Shown here piece by piece: positions 46,251 to 58,408 of a stretch of DNA of 64,000 bases (position 1 is its first letter; each line of letters begins with the position of its first letter). Source of the stretch: Ciona savignyi (taxonomy: Eukaryota; Chordata; Ascidiacea; Phlebobranchia; Cionidae). The notes below the pieces were generated by a model. It did not search any database. It was not told where the DNA came from and saw only the letters and a program-made list of their open reading frames with translations. The translations under genes were made by a program, and so were the position numbers. The stretch covers positions 64,514 to 128,513 of the forward strand of contig CH002875.1 in the NCBI GenBank assembly GCA_000149265.1, given 5' to 3'.

Positions 46251-46369
46251 TATTCCACCAACTTTGGAAACAAATACTGGAAACTGGACAACCGTGAAAA
46301 GAATTTACATTAACGGCATATAAATAAAAATAAAAGTACGGTAGACTAGGCCTACTTACCAAAATATCG

Positions 46370-46421
46370 TTTTTTTGCACGTTGGGCATTTCGATATGTT
46401 TTTTCTTTGGTAGTTTTATAA
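46370..46421 (-). pseudogene. CRIP exon-1 relic (exons 2-4 deleted)
   Basis: A donor-like ATTTTG|gtaagt and the preceding sequence align with CRIP-B exon 1. The block TGCCCAACGTGC (the CxxC knuckle) is preserved, but the ATG position reads ACA and two bases are missing after the second Cys, shifting the frame. Immediately downstream, at about 46250, the unit's 3' flank begins, so exons 2-4 are gone. A 514-bp transposon sits upstream in the former 5' UTR. Confidence 0.55.
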
Positions 46422-46448
46422 ATTTTATGTAAAAAGTATTTTTAAATA

Positions 46449-46962
46449 CAGTGGAACCCCGCTTTAAGACCACCTCGATAACACGACCACCTCACAATCA
46501 AGACCACTTCAGTGCGGTCCCAAATAATTTACTATAGTAATGCATTGCATTCTGTTTCAATAACGCGACCACCCCGGTTTCCAGACCAGGACCGCCATAT
46601 TTTGGTCCAAAACTTCAAATTTGACTCCGCTTAAGTGACCACACGTGCTAAATAAGTTGCCTTTGTCACCAAAATAATAAGGTTAAATTTCTTTTATGAT
46701 CAAAACAATAAGAATAAATGAGCGCACACAAAAAAATGTGGCAAACAGAACTGAATCCTACAAGATAAACTTTAGTATAAAAATTATTCTGCAGTATCTG
46801 ATAAAAATATTGGCATTTGATGAAAATTTATTAAAAATGCAAACGTTTAAGCTGCATATGACGACAACTTGCTGCAAATCAAAATTCACTAACACGACCA
46901 CCCCGCTAACGCGACCGCTTAATGACGGTCCCATAGGTGGTCAGGTAAGCGGGGTTCTACTG
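46449..46962. mobile_element. Pogo/Tigger-type MITE, 514 bp, TA target site
   Basis: Termini CAGTGGAACCCCGCTT and AAGCGGGGTTCTACTG are inverted with one mismatch and flanked by TA (46447-46448, 46963-46964), as in Tc1/mariner-pogo insertions. Internal repeats of 'acgaccacc' lie at both ends. No transposase. The CRIP-B and CRIP-D promoters lack it. Confidence 0.9.
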
Positions 46963-46974
46963 TATATACTTTGT

Positions 46975-47250
46975 GCAAAAAAAGGATAGTTTACACTTTT
47001 ACAGGATGCTAGTTGCATTTCGTACTTTAACATATACGTATGCTTGTTCACGGCAAACTGACCTTTTTAATTTTTACTTATATACACATTTTTCCATGAC
47101 AATGTAATAATCCGTCAAATACAAAACGTATATACACACAAAATTGTTAAAACCTCCTTATTTCGCAGCTAGCTTTATTAAACACTACCTTGTACAAATC
47201 GATATCGGACGAACTTTATTATCCATTTGCTAGACTGATTTTCTTTAAGT
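46975..47250 (-). promoter_or_regulatory. Relic LIM promoter block, copy 1
   Basis: Homologous to 51350-51660 and 59940-60300: 'ggatagtttaca', 'taataatccgtcaa', 'aaaacgtatatacacac' and 'cgcagctagctttattaaac' are shared. It ends where a SINE begins at 47265. Confidence 0.7.
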
Positions 47251-47264
47251 AAGATAACTAGATA

Positions 47265-47550
47265 GATAGGATATTCATGTTTATCCCCGTGACTGGGAAA
47301 ATCAAGGGGGTTAACACACGGGCAATCAGATCACCTTGCGCCCATCGTCGGGTTATCGGAGCTATTGCAGTGTGTTGTATATGATAGACACGTTCCTTCA
47401 ATTTGGTAGAACCCATTAATCCGCTGGGTTCAGGCAATGCCCGTAAAATGACTTGCCCAAGGACACAACCGATTTGCTAGCGACCAGTTTCGCATCTGCA
47501 ACCTTTTGAGTGAAAGGCGACGTACTTAACCACTTGACCAACCGACCGGA
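47265..47550 (-). repeat. tRNA-derived SINE, near full length
   Basis: Minus orientation: gataggatattcatgtttat tail, head accaaccgaccgga. Well preserved body including 'gctattgcagtgtgttgtat'. Confidence 0.92.
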
Positions 47551-48440
47551 CATAACTAAAAATGTATACTGCGAAACCGTTTTCTAGCAGCCGAAAACTA
47601 CCGTCACTTGTCGCAAACTGCACCTGCTTTACGTTCGCTGTATTATACAGTTGACCTTAGCGTGGCCCTAAACTAAACAGAAGATTTATTGCCGAAAAAC
47701 AGCAGGATTTTGCACAAGCATCAAAATTAACTGCCATACACTTCGGACTAACACATTTTGCAGTTGCCCAAATATTCTACACCATTTAATTTAAAAAAGG
47801 TTTTTAGACATATCCACGATAACACTGCAGTTTGGCAGTTCAAAAGTTTAGTTGTGTAACTATCACAACTCATTTAGAACGATTTATCTTGTTTTAAACA
47901 CAAAGTGGTGATTATAGACCAGGTTGTACCAGAATCAAGGATGCCACCCATCCAGTTCCTGCAACTTTGACATTTAAAATTGCAGTACACGTTAATATGA
48001 AAAATTTCAAACATATTACATGCAATGTTTTATTTATTTTCGATACTACATACTAAGTACACCGCATACACTACGATAGCAGGATATAAGTGTTAAACTA
48101 TTTGATTAATTTATAAATTGGGTATCGTTGTTCCAAACAGGGCACGAAAAGATACAAATTTCTACATCAAATATTAGTTTTAGAAAGCAATGATCAAACA
48201 AAACAGAGCATAATTCCAATAAACTGCCCTTACAACTACAGTTACGATTGTAATGCTATATCGTTTTAATACTCGCGAACTTATAAGACATGCTAAGATT
48301 TTGAAATTACCAGGACCTGGGAATGTTAAATTCAAAAATTAATTAAGTGCAACTTTTTTAATAAATTTTGCATTAAAATATTGTAAAATTTTGGAGCAAT
48401 CGTGTATTGCATATATACAACAACTTGTGATTACTGCAGA

Positions 48441-51312
48441 TTAGTATTTGTGGCTTTCAGTACCTCCACGGCCGAAACCTGAAATAAAAGGCAATGTTTA
48501 GGGCATTTATTATGTGTATAGTGCCTGCATCCGGTTTAGCACAAGATTAAATACTAAATAATTTAAAGACTTAAGGTAGGTAAATAAAGTATTGATAGAC
48601 ATTACAGTCACCTGGTTGGTGTTTTAAAACAATTACACAAAGCAAGATTATATTTCTTCAGTGTGACTGTGGCTTAAGTAACTTTCCAATACAAACAACA
48701 TGTATAGTTGTACAGACGACTTGTGTTTATTGGGATTACAAAACAATGGTTAAGGCAAATGTAATGAACAGATAACCTTTTTCCCACATTCAGATTGCCT
48801 GAGCTATTGCAGGTTCTTAAAAACCAACTGCTGAAACATACAACCAAGTTAAACTTGTCTGGGTATTGTTATTGTTAGATCCAGACACTGTTCTGGTTAA
48901 GATCTGTATTTGAATCCTTATGCCAAAGCTTCTTAAACTGTTTGAGTCACCTAGATTGACACCATTAATCAAAACCAACAGTGCCCAAAATCTCCAAATA
49001 AAAAAAAATGGACAATTTATTTTTATTCGTAAGTTTGTAGCTGTGTATTTATAGATACTAGCAATATGATTTTACTAGCAAGTATTTTAAAAATGCAAAA
49101 TATCATAGAGATATCATCCAGAGTGATGCAGTGGTAATGCTTTATTTTTGCACTCAGCCAAGTCTGTGATAACACAACTTGTGGGATAAGAAATTTTATA
49201 ACAACTGCTGTAATTGATTTAAAGGAGAAATATTGGGTCAATCAGGGTTATATTTTAGGCCACCTACTGTAAAGCAGTGTTCCGCTAAAAATGGTTGTCC
49301 TAGTAGTTGATGGATAATACTGTATAAAATAAATATTACCAAAAATGACAGGCTGGACGGAATTTGGGCATTAATATAGATTACAGTTTACACATGTCCC
49401 CTCTGCAAATAGTGATTGAAATCAGTAATCCTTGCCTGTTATTAAATAGATAACTAGAAGAAGAGCAATTTTAAAGCACTGGTACTAGAGTCATTTCTCT
49501 TTAAAGAGGTGGCTATTAGCTAATGTTGTTTATAGTATAGGTAATTAAAAAAAACAAGTTAATGAACATTCAAAGAAGGGGAACAAATTAACATATTATA
49601 ACCGCCATCAAAAAGGATTATTTGGACAAGAATTTAACATGTGAAAATATTTTAAAAACATCAAATATGTTGGTAGCCTACACAAACTTTTAAGTTATAC
49701 GCTTTAGTTTTATTAAAAAAACCATATGCTACAACGATTTCGCTTGCTTTCATCAAAAAATATCTGATGTACAAGTAGCCCGACTAATTAGTCTGGTGGT
49801 ATGGTTTAGTGCGTTGCCCTTTAGCTAAGTGTTAGCAGATTCGGCAAGGTGCCTAATGGGCATTGCCCGAGCCCAGTGCATAAAGGGTTCCAGTGAATTG
49901 AAAAAGTATAATTCCTACACAACACACTGCAATAGCTCCGGTAATTCGCGAGCTATTCTGATGATTACTTGTATTTTAACGCACACGGTATTACCAATCA
50001 CATGGATAGACATAAATATCCTATTCTTAGTTTATTGTATCTATTACAAATCAGATTGGATGCACCGGTGGGTATATTAGAAGACATTGTTGGAACTTCG
50101 AATAACAATATCATACCACCTAATGGTTATTAAAGAAATATAACTGGACTTTTAAAATGACACATTTATTTAGCGAATAAAGAGCTGACACTAAATACCT
50201 ACATTCTGGTTGACAAAGCGATTGCAATAAGTGTCATTTTTTACTCCCAAACTGATATGTTACATCAGTATTTTATTTCAACCCATTATGTTTAACTTGG
50301 TAACATTTATTTTGCACTTGGACAAAGAGCTAAATAGGGTCTGAAGCCAAACCGTATGCTTTATACAATCACTTTTCCCTGTAGCCTATGGCAATAACAA
50401 ATAAATAATTTATGTTCATACAGAACTTACCTCCTGGACCGTACAAGGCAGCATAGCATGGTTTGTGGCAATATGGCTTGCCTTCGTGCTAAAATATGAA
50501 TAGTCTAATGTTAGTAACTACCATGCTTGCTGTTCTGGTATAAATAAATAATATACTGTGGTAAGTGCATAATTAAAAATATATACCTGTAACAAAAATA
50601 CTTGATTTTGTATTTTAAATTTAAACAACCAAAGCACATTATTAAAATCAAATGGTAAAAATCATGCTTGGAAGGATTAACGTGGCGAGTAAGTGCGTCG
50701 TTTTTCAGTCGAAAATTTGTACATTCGAAACTAGTCAGCATCTTGTCAGTTGTGTTCTCGGGCAAGGTACTTAGTGGATGTTGCCTGAACCCAGTGGAGT
50801 TAATTGGTAATAAAAGGATTTTATTAATCATACACAACACACCGCAATAGCTCCAATAATCAATGGTGGACACAAGGTAACCTGACGATTACCCATTTGT
50901 TAATGCCCCTTGAGTTTCCTCATTTACAGGGTTAATGTTGAATATCCTATACTTCGAAACTACTGCAATCTATATTATAATATTTCTATATCCTTGTCTG
51001 TAAAATATGTTATGATACATTTAATAAACACACATTACTTTTGCAGAAAGAAAATATATTTACTAAAAATTTTATGAACACACAATACTCCAAATCTACC
51101 TCAGCATGACCACCAGATGACAATGTTTTCTTGCATTTCTCACATTTTAAGCATGGTCGGTGCCAATCTTTACCGAGCGATGTTACCTTTTCAGCTGAAA
51201 AAATAACCCATCTAACATTAATTATAAAACAAGTTATCCCAATATATAGGCTGACCATGACGGAGTACTTACCAAAATATACAGGCTTGTTGCAGCTTGG
51301 GCAGTTCGGCAT
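48441..51312 (-). CDS. crip: CRIP1-like single-LIM protein, complete (CRIP-B)
   Basis: Four exons in frame, 76 residues: 51273-51312, 51100-51194, 50431-50488 and 48441-48478. The protein starts [17 protein letters not shown] and is colinear with vertebrate CRIP1 (77 residues). The zinc ligands are [15 protein letters not shown] and YCHKPC, and the tail is [11 protein letters not shown]. The [20 protein letters not shown] core is close to identical to CRIP1. Intron 2 holds a SINE (50676-50951), intron 3 another (49778-50029). It is the only fully intact member of the 45-64 kb array and probably the parent of copies C, D and E. CRIP proteins are small cytosolic/nuclear zinc adaptors; the specific role is not deducible here. 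Confidence 0.95.
49778..50029 (+). repeat. SINE in CRIP-B intron 3
   Basis: Plus-orientation copy with body 'acacaacacactgcaatagc' and a decayed head and tail. Confidence 0.8.
50676..50951 (+). repeat. SINE in CRIP-B intron 2, shared with CRIP-D
   Basis: Plus-orientation copy: 'gagtaagtgcgtcg' head, 'gggcaaggtacttagtggat' body, 'gttgaatatcctat' tail. Its 3' portion is also found at 59748-59850 inside the CRIP-D relic with the same private changes ('ctccaataa', 'aatggtgg'), showing it was copied with the gene. Confidence 0.88.
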
Positions 51313-51349
51313 TCTTTCTTTAGCAGTTTTAAAAATGACTTAAAAAATT

Positions 51350-51700
51350 TTCTGTGCAAATAGAACGGATAGTTTACAGGATACCTGTTTGTATATTTTA
51401 CTTTAGCACACTAAGTTAGTTAGGTTAATTAACCTGATGCTTGTTCTAGCATATTACACTAATTCAATATTACAAATATATAATATTTTGAACTAACAAT
51501 ATAATAATCCGTCAATTACTAAAAGTAAATACACACAAATTTAATATAAATGAAAACTCTTTTATTGCGCAGCTACCAATATCAATACTACCTTGTTATG
51601 TCGAATGAACTTAAATGACCATTCTCCACAATGGGAGACGCCCATACCCAATGACGCAAAACAGCCAGACCAATGTGCGTTCAACAAACATGTTGTTAAT
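51350..51700 (-). promoter_or_regulatory. CRIP-B promoter/upstream block
   Basis: Upstream of the CRIP-B ATG and conserved in the duplicates at 46975-47250 and 59940-60320. Shared landmarks are 'ttagttaggttaattaac', 'taataatccgtcaattacta', 'ctaccttgttatgtcg', 'aatgacgcaaaa' and 'ccatctgacggtcaactata' (with one change). No TATA box is obvious. Confidence 0.6.
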
Positions 51701-52230
51701 CCGTTTTACTGTGCATGCCATCTGGCGGTCAACTATAGACCATATTTAATCCCGTAGACCCGTAAATAAAAAAACGTAATAGACTTATCGCACTGGTGGC
51801 ACGCAAAGTGCAAATGTATTTATATTAGCGCATTATTATGGTACTTTTGGGTTGGCTTATTTCTTAGTAAAACCGTTTTTCGTGTTTTTTTGTATTTGGC
51901 TTAAGCTTTGGAATATTTGTATGACTTACTATCTCGTTTGTGCTACGATTACTGTCCCAACAAATCTCCTAAAAATACCGTGGTTAGGTGCTCCTATTGC
52001 ACCAAGTAAGTACTTGTCTGTAACAAATGGTGTTAGTTCTCTGGAAAGTTTGTAGTTGTATAACATTCAGTGATTTATATTGCTTCGGGTGCTAAGTTAT
52101 TTACCTCAAAAATGGTTTTAGCAAACTAAGTTTTGCATTAACAAACTTCAAAGGCAGTTGACATGTGGAGAACACGCAGAACGACCTCGTGTACTAGGTC
52201 GAGATTCACATAAAGTAGGCCTACGTTGGA
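51700..52230. repeat. Distal upstream block duplicated at 60340-61400
   Basis: Pairs with 60340-60400 plus 61050-61400: 'gcaaatgtatttata', 'ctcgtttgtgctacg', 'gttagttctctggaaagttt' and 'ttgcttcgggt' recur. The second copy has about 640 bases between the halves that are absent here. Confidence 0.75.
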
Positions 52231-52559
52231 AGGTGCAGATAGAATCACCCTTTTATTTTTAGCTAACAAGAAATATATAAAAGACAAGCGACTCTCCAGT
52301 GACGTATCAATAATATATTACACGCCGCTTTACCTCCACTAAGCAGACGGTGCGGTGTTACGTTTATCGGTATCAAAATGATCATCGTTGTCTCGCCCAT
52401 GGGATTTATCCCATGTCCGACCAAAACTTTAAGCCCGCATGTGACTTAGCTAATATTTTAATTGGGATATAATATATTTATTTCTATTTACTGTAAAATT
52501 CAAACAATTGTATATAATTTCGATATTAAAATGTATTTCGTTAAAATTTAGATACAAAC

Positions 52560-53530
52560 ATATCACGCATGACTAAGGCCAACACGATAATTCGATCGGT
52601 TGTTTGAATACTCTTCCGGTCCGAAGTTGAAATTGTTTATATCCTCGACTATACCCACGCTTCAGAGTTTAGTCATTTCCGATGGACTGACTGATGGCAA
52701 CTGAGTCAGAATTAGTGTGTATTGTGATAAATTATCATATAACTTTTATAATTGTTGATCAAACTTGGGCGGCTTGTCGTAGTACCAAAATCAAAGTGTT
52801 TAATTCGGTTATGTTTCATTTTGTTAAATTGTAATCTCGTATTACAGTTGTTGTGCTAAATAGCCAGCACGTAACCTATATAACTGTTGATCTTTGATTA
52901 CGTCGTAGAAGAATCAAAGGGACGCTCAACCAATTAATCTCCCTATCTCTATAATGTAGACTGACCTCACGAAAAGTGCCGTCACTAAAAAATGACTTCA
53001 GAAATCTATATATATTGCAATTTTCACAAAAATTAAAGATGGGTTCTCCAATCTAAACTCAACGCCCTACAAAATTTTGCTAAGAAAACTGTAAGCTTGT
53101 ACTCCTTCGTCCATTTAAAACCTTAGGCTACCCCAATAAAACAGGCAGAAGATTTCCATAAACACCTTTATTTCACGATTATGGAAGTAGAATATAAGGA
53201 TTAAACCAAGACACAAGATTTGGTTGATTTATAAATTGGTATCCTAGTCCCCTAACAGGAAGGTTCCAAATATTCACCTTAACTATTAGTTTATATTAGT
53301 TTAATCTGCAATAAATGCATAAAACAAAGAATAATTACAATAACTACATTTACAACTACAACTATACAGCTGTGGTGACATTGTTACATCGTTTTAACTG
53401 TAATAGACTTATCCGACATGTATGATTTTATAATTATCGGAACTTTAAAGAAGCCAACAAAACAAATAAGATAAATAAATTCTTGTCGTTTGGTGTAAAG
53501 GAATGTTAAATTTAGATTGGTATTTGTGCT
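52560..53530. repeat. 3' flank of LIM unit C, duplicated at 61880-63155
   Basis: Shares 'atatcacgcatgactaaggc', 'ttcgatcggttgttt', 'gtaatctcgtattaca' and 'gtaccaaaatcaaa' with 61880-62300, and the later part aligns with CRIP-B 3' sequence at 48000-48440. No separate gene is seen. Confidence 0.75.
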
Positions 53531-54194
53531 TTAAGTATTTCTGGAAATGTCACCTGAAAGATAAAGAAATGCTTTAGACCAGTGGTTTCCAAACTTTGTT
53601 AAAAAATCTCAAAACCGACCTCTAGCAATATTTTAATATTTGGCGGTATAGTGAAGACTAAATATTTAAACAAATACAGTATAGTGAAAAATAGGCCTAC
53701 ACCTCCTTCGCGGACCTCCTGAAAGTGCATCACGGACCCTAAAATGTCCGCAGATCGAACTTTGGGAACCACTGCTACAGACAAACAGCACCAAGACATC
53801 ATAGTGCCGTTCTGCGGTTTAACATGTGTGTGGCCTAACGCCACCGATTCCTATACTGGTTTTTACTTTAAAACGGTCTTGGTGATGAAGATGTCATTTG
53901 TTAGAAACGTAGCCCGGTAAAAAATTATAGAAAATTTTGAGGTAGAATGGTTACCGTGAACAATTTATATATTATCTTTATTTACTTAAAAAATAGTCTT
54001 AGTGAAGATTGCATCATGGGATTAGCCAGGTAAGATACAGAAAAAAATATTAATCTGAACCCAAAACCATTCGGTTTCCACAGTTACTCTTCCAAGAAAA
54101 ACAATAACAAATAATTTACAATAATACAGAACTTACGTTTTGGTCCAACATTGGCAGAATTATAGCAAGAATTGCAATAAGGCTTGCCGCCGAG
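53531..54194 (-). pseudogene. CRIP-C: LIM copy with exons 3-4 only, truncated tail
   Basis: Exon 3 (54137-54194) and exon 4 (53531-53553) have intact splice sites and keep the parental phases. They encode LGGKPYCNSCYNSANVGPK and RDISRNT, then TAA. Relative to CRIP-B the tail GGTESHKY is lost: the Glu codon GAA after ACT reads TAA. Exons 1 and 2 are not found between here and the satellite array, so the copy looks incomplete. A hAT MITE (53580-53774) lies in intron 3. If exon 2 at 59.86 kb were still used, a chimeric transcript is conceivable but unsupported. Confidence 0.6.
53580..53774. mobile_element. Small hAT MITE, 195 bp, in CRIP-C intron 3
   Basis: Termini CAGTGGTTTCCAAACTTTG and CTTTGGGAACCACTG are inverted. 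They are flanked by diverged 8-bp duplications ctttagac / ctacagac. The paralogous site at about 63200 (aatgctttagaattagac) is empty. TIRs resemble those of the element at 58693-59217. Confidence 0.85.
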
Positions 54195-54282
54195 CTATAA
54201 AAAAACAATTTTTATATTAGTGAGTAGCAGTGCTCCTGTTGTGGTATTAATAATGAACCTACTATAAGTTGAGAATTGCAAA

Positions 54283-54310
54283 TAGGATAGGATATTTATG
54301 TTTATCCATG
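54283..54310 (-). repeat. SINE tail remnant beside CRIP-C
   Basis: Only the 'aggataggatatttatgttt' tail remains. CRIP-E has a longer SINE at the equivalent place (63643-63912), so the insertion predates the duplication and was cut down here. Confidence 0.65.
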
Positions 54311-54339
54311 TTTTATCCAACCAAAGAAGTTGTTTTCTA

Positions 54340-55130
54340 CAGCCCAAAGTTATAAGCTTCGCCGTGCCAATTCCGACGAACGAAGAAAGAAAATCCTCCT
54401 TGATCAGGAGTGTAATTTATTTGTTTCTAATAATAATATAATAGTTTTTTAGTTATTGTTTCTGCCTATTTTAAATATTAATTGCTAGGTAATTGTGTGT
54501 GCTTGCTAATTGCAATCCAGAGCCACCTGGTTAATTTTATATGACTTGCAAGAATTTGTAGGCCTAGGTTGGTCTTATTGATACTTGGATATACTACAAT
54601 GATGGGTAATATCGGTGTCTTATTTTACAGGTTTGCAAACAGAAAGAACAAATCGACACCATCCACAACTGCACGATCACCATCTCATAAAAAGGTTAGT
54701 AGCTCTTGCAATATTTTGCCATATAACCCTATATGTTCCTCATGTCCCAATGTTTTATATTTCAAAAGATAAATCCTTCCATTCGTCTCAGTTTAAAGAA
54801 AATGGTGAGACTTGCCGTCTAAGTGCGTTGAATTATGCGGAGTCGTTACCTCTAATTAAGTTCATTTTACAAACACTGCATAGGTTAATAAATTAGCTAC
54901 GGCTGTTCTTCCCGTTTGCAAAACGCCGGTGCAAATTTAATATAATAATAAAGAAGATCGTACTGTCCACAACGAATCGGCTGCAGCACCACCCATTCCC
55001 CCACGCGTGGCGTATCCTCCACCTGTTCCACAACGAGCAACGATGCCACCGCCTTTTCCACGTCAAGTAACACGTGTATATGTAACCTATACGGTGCCAA
55101 GTTTGATCGGACGTATTGCCATAGTTTCAT
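54340..55130 (+). other. Candidate exons of an unidentified Pro-rich protein
   Basis: Three plus-strand segments look coding. About 54353-54410, after a ttgttttctacag acceptor, encodes VISFAVPIPTNEERKSS. 54632-54694, between ttttacag and gttagt, encodes FANRKNKSTPSTTARSPSH. 54950-55130 encodes a Pro-rich end (PPIPPRVAYPPPVPQRA) with a TAG stop. The phases of the second and third do not join simply and no start exon is found. It may be a gene fragment; no family is recognised. Confidence 0.25.
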
Positions 55131-55331
55131 AGTTTGTAGAAGCGCTGCGTTATTTGTCACTGAACATTAACATGTCTAATATTGGTCGTTATTACCTTTC
55201 GCCATCTTAATGTCTATATTTTGTCGCCCTATCGCACTGCGAAGCTGTTAGTTATGGGTCCCATTTGAAAAAATGGGACAAATATTGTTTTTGTCCGTTT
55301 TTTTTTTCGTTTTTTTTTTCGTCAAAGGTTT

Positions 55332-57655
55332 GACAGGCATGGCTTGTGGCCCCGACATCTACCAGAAGGGGTAATGGAATTGCAACGAAACTTTAACATT
55401 TGTTAGCGCACATGGTCTAGATATGCAAAAACCAATATTTTGGGTAATTTAGCCAGGGGAATTCCCCTGGGAGGTCAAAAACCAAAACGGTATTTTTTCT
55501 AAAAATTTAACATTTTTGGGCATAACGCTTGAACGGCTGATCCAATTATGATCAAATTTGGTAAAATATTAGTGTGTTAGCAACTGCTTTACTAATAAGA
55601 AGAAACAAAATATTTACCCAGGGAAATACCCTAAACATGAAGATTTGTTTCTAAGTCTTGATTGTGATAGGCATGGCTTGTGGGTCCAACATCTAACGAA
55701 AGGGGTAATGGAATCGCAGTAAAACTTTGTCATTTGTTAAATAATGTAGTATAGATCTGCAGAAACTAAAATTTTGGGTTATATACCCAGGGGAATTCCC
55801 CTGGGAGGTCAAAAAACAAAACGGTATTTTTTTTCTAAAAGTTTAACATTTTTGGGCATAACGCTTGAACGGCTGATCCAATTATGATCAAATTTGGTAA
55901 AATAATAGTGTGTTAGCCACTGCTTTACCAATTAGAAGAAACAAAATATTTGCCTAGGGAAATACCTTAAAAATGAAGATTCGTTTCTAAATTATGATTG
56001 TGATAGGCATGGCTTGTGGCTCCAACATCTACCGGAAGGGGTAATGAAATTCCAATGAAACTTTTTCATTTGTTAGACAACGTGGTATAGATATGCAGAA
56101 ACTAAAAATTATGGGTTACATACCCAGAAGAATTCCCCTGGGAGGTGAAAAACCAAAACGGTATTTTTTTTATAAAAATTTAGCATTTTTGGGCACAGAG
56201 CTTGAACGGCTACTCCAACTTTAATTAGATTTGCTGAAGTATAAGTGCATTAGCCACTGATATAACAATTAAAAAAAGATTCAATTATTTGGACCTAGGG
56301 AAATACCCTAAAAATGAAGATTTGTTTCTAAATCATGATTGTTATAGGCATGGCTTGTGGCAACGACATCTACCAGAAGAGGTAAAGGAATTGCAATGAA
56401 ACTTTGACATTTGTTAGACAACATGGGCTAGAAATGCAAAAACCAAATTTTGGGATAATAAATCAAGGGGAATTTCCTTAATACGTTAAACACCTAAACG
56501 GTAGTTTTTGTCATTTTTTTTTTAGTTTTTTCAGGCATAGCGCTTTAACGGCTGCTTCAATTTTAATCAGATTTGGTGGAATGTAAGTAATTAGTCACTT
56601 ATTTAACACTTTAAGAAAATAAAAAAAATCCCTAGGGAAATACCCCAAAAAATAGGTTTTTGTTCTCAAATCAGGATTGTGACAAGCATGCCACGTCACC
56701 CCGACATTAACCAAAAGGAGTAATGGAATCGCAAATAAAATTTGACATTTGTTAGACAACATGGCCTAGATATGCAGAAATCCAAAATTGTGGGTGATAA
56801 ATTTATGGAAATTCACCTGAGACCTTAAAAACCAAAAAAAAAATTTCTAAAAGAATTGCTTTTTACGGGATAGCGCTTGAACAGATTCTCCAATTTTAAT
56901 CAGATTCGGTGGAATGCAAGTGCATTAGTCACTGATTTAACACTTAAAACAAATAAAAAAGATTACCTAATGAAATACCCTAAAAATTATGATTTTTTCC
57001 CTCAAATCATGATAGCAACATGCATGACATGGCGCCCCGACATCTACCAGAAAGAGTAATGGAATCGCAATAAAAATTTGACATTTGTAATGGAACATGG
57101 TCTAGATATGCAAAAACTATAATTTGGGTAAACAAATCTAGGGGAATTCCTCTGAGACGTTAAAAACCAAAACGTTTTTTTTCTAATAAATTGACTTTTT
57201 GGGGCATAGCGCTTGAATGGCTGCTCTAATTTTGATCAGATTTGGTGAAATGTTAGACTATTAAACACTCTGTGAGTCAATTTATTAAAAGAAAGAAAAC
57301 ATTTACATAGGGCAATTCCCCTAAAAACGAAAATATGTTCTTGAATTATGATTTTGACAGGCATGCCATATCGCACTGACATATCCAACAAGGAGTCGAC
57401 AAAACTAATTAAAACTTAAAGAATTTTTACATAACATGACCCACATATGTAAAACAGAAACTTATCTATTAAACCCAGGGGAATTACCTGAAACCATGAA
57501 ATCGGGCTGTTTTGAAAATTTAGCTTTATTTTACCACCATGCTTGAAAACAAGCTTTAATTTAAAACATTTGTGGTGAAATGTTCGTAAATTTAAGACGT
57601 TTATTCTTTTCTCAACTACATATGGAAAAGAAGTTTGGTCTAATAACTATGGGAC
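55332..57655 (+). repeat. Seven-unit satellite, ~340-bp period, with GGGGAATTCCCC palindrome
   Basis: Units begin at about 55332, 55676, 56002, 56342, 56681, 57016 and 57356, each opening with a 'ggcatggcttgtgg'-type block. Also repeated are 'taatggaat', 'acatttgttagacaac', 'gcgcttgaacggct' and 'agggaaatacccta'. Units 1-3 are closely similar; units 5-7 are increasingly diverged. Units 1 and 2 contain the palindrome CCAGGGGAATTCCCCTGG. The array is flanked by inverted copies of ATGGGTCCCAT (55254-55264 and 57649-57659). No long open frame runs through it in either direction. Confidence 0.92.
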
Positions 57656-57659
57656 CCAT

Positions 57660-58408
57660 GCGTTTATGCTTGCAGAAACAAAGTACATACTCAGTGTATA
57701 AAATACAAATTGTGGTTAGGGACCCTGTAGCATGAATATATGGCATACGACATGTGTTTTACATATAGTGGTGGTTAAACACGTGGTTGACACTCTCTAG
57801 TTTATGATTTATTTTTACGCTTATCAGCGAAGATTTATGATACTAATTTTACTTACTTGGTTGGAGAAAGTATGGCCTCATGGGGCCATCTAACACTATT
57901 CGCGGCGTTGCTGCCTTAATTGTGAGAAGGCACAACTACTGCAGTTTTTTACACGACAATAAAATCACGCCACAAACATTGTATCAGATTGTTATGCATA
58001 ATTGTGTAGCCTGGCGTTTGATTGCTCCACCAGGGTCTGTTAGGTTTTGAAGGTTTGAATTGACTCTACGTGGTGCTTTGAAAGGCGATCGAGAAATTTT
58101 CCCTCAACATCGAATCTCACCACAACGAAATAAGCCGTAATACTTTGTTTAAAAAGGCTTGGAAAAAGGGAGATATGTGGTGAATCGATGCTTTCGGAAA
58201 TTAATATAATTGTTTGTGTGTAATGCTCACGTATATTGTTTGTAGAACACGTATGTAAACGACGTAATTTTGCTAACAAGTAATTCGCGTCGTATTTACG
58301 ACAAGTACACCACCACTTGTATTTAAAACGCCAGTCAATTCCCACAATTAAAATAGGCGTCGAATTGTTTTCCCTGGTGTGTTTGTTACGTACAATAGAT
58401 GCCACCGT
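57660..58408. other. Intergenic, no gene recognised
   Basis: Between the satellite and a SINE. A 128-codon minus-strand frame (58040-58426) has no recognisable domain. Confidence 0.4.

Noticed and set aside
55332..57655. CRISPR-like or coding repeat
   Set aside because: Unit length (~340 bp), lack of spacers and frequent stops fit a eukaryotic satellite, not CRISPR or a repeat protein.
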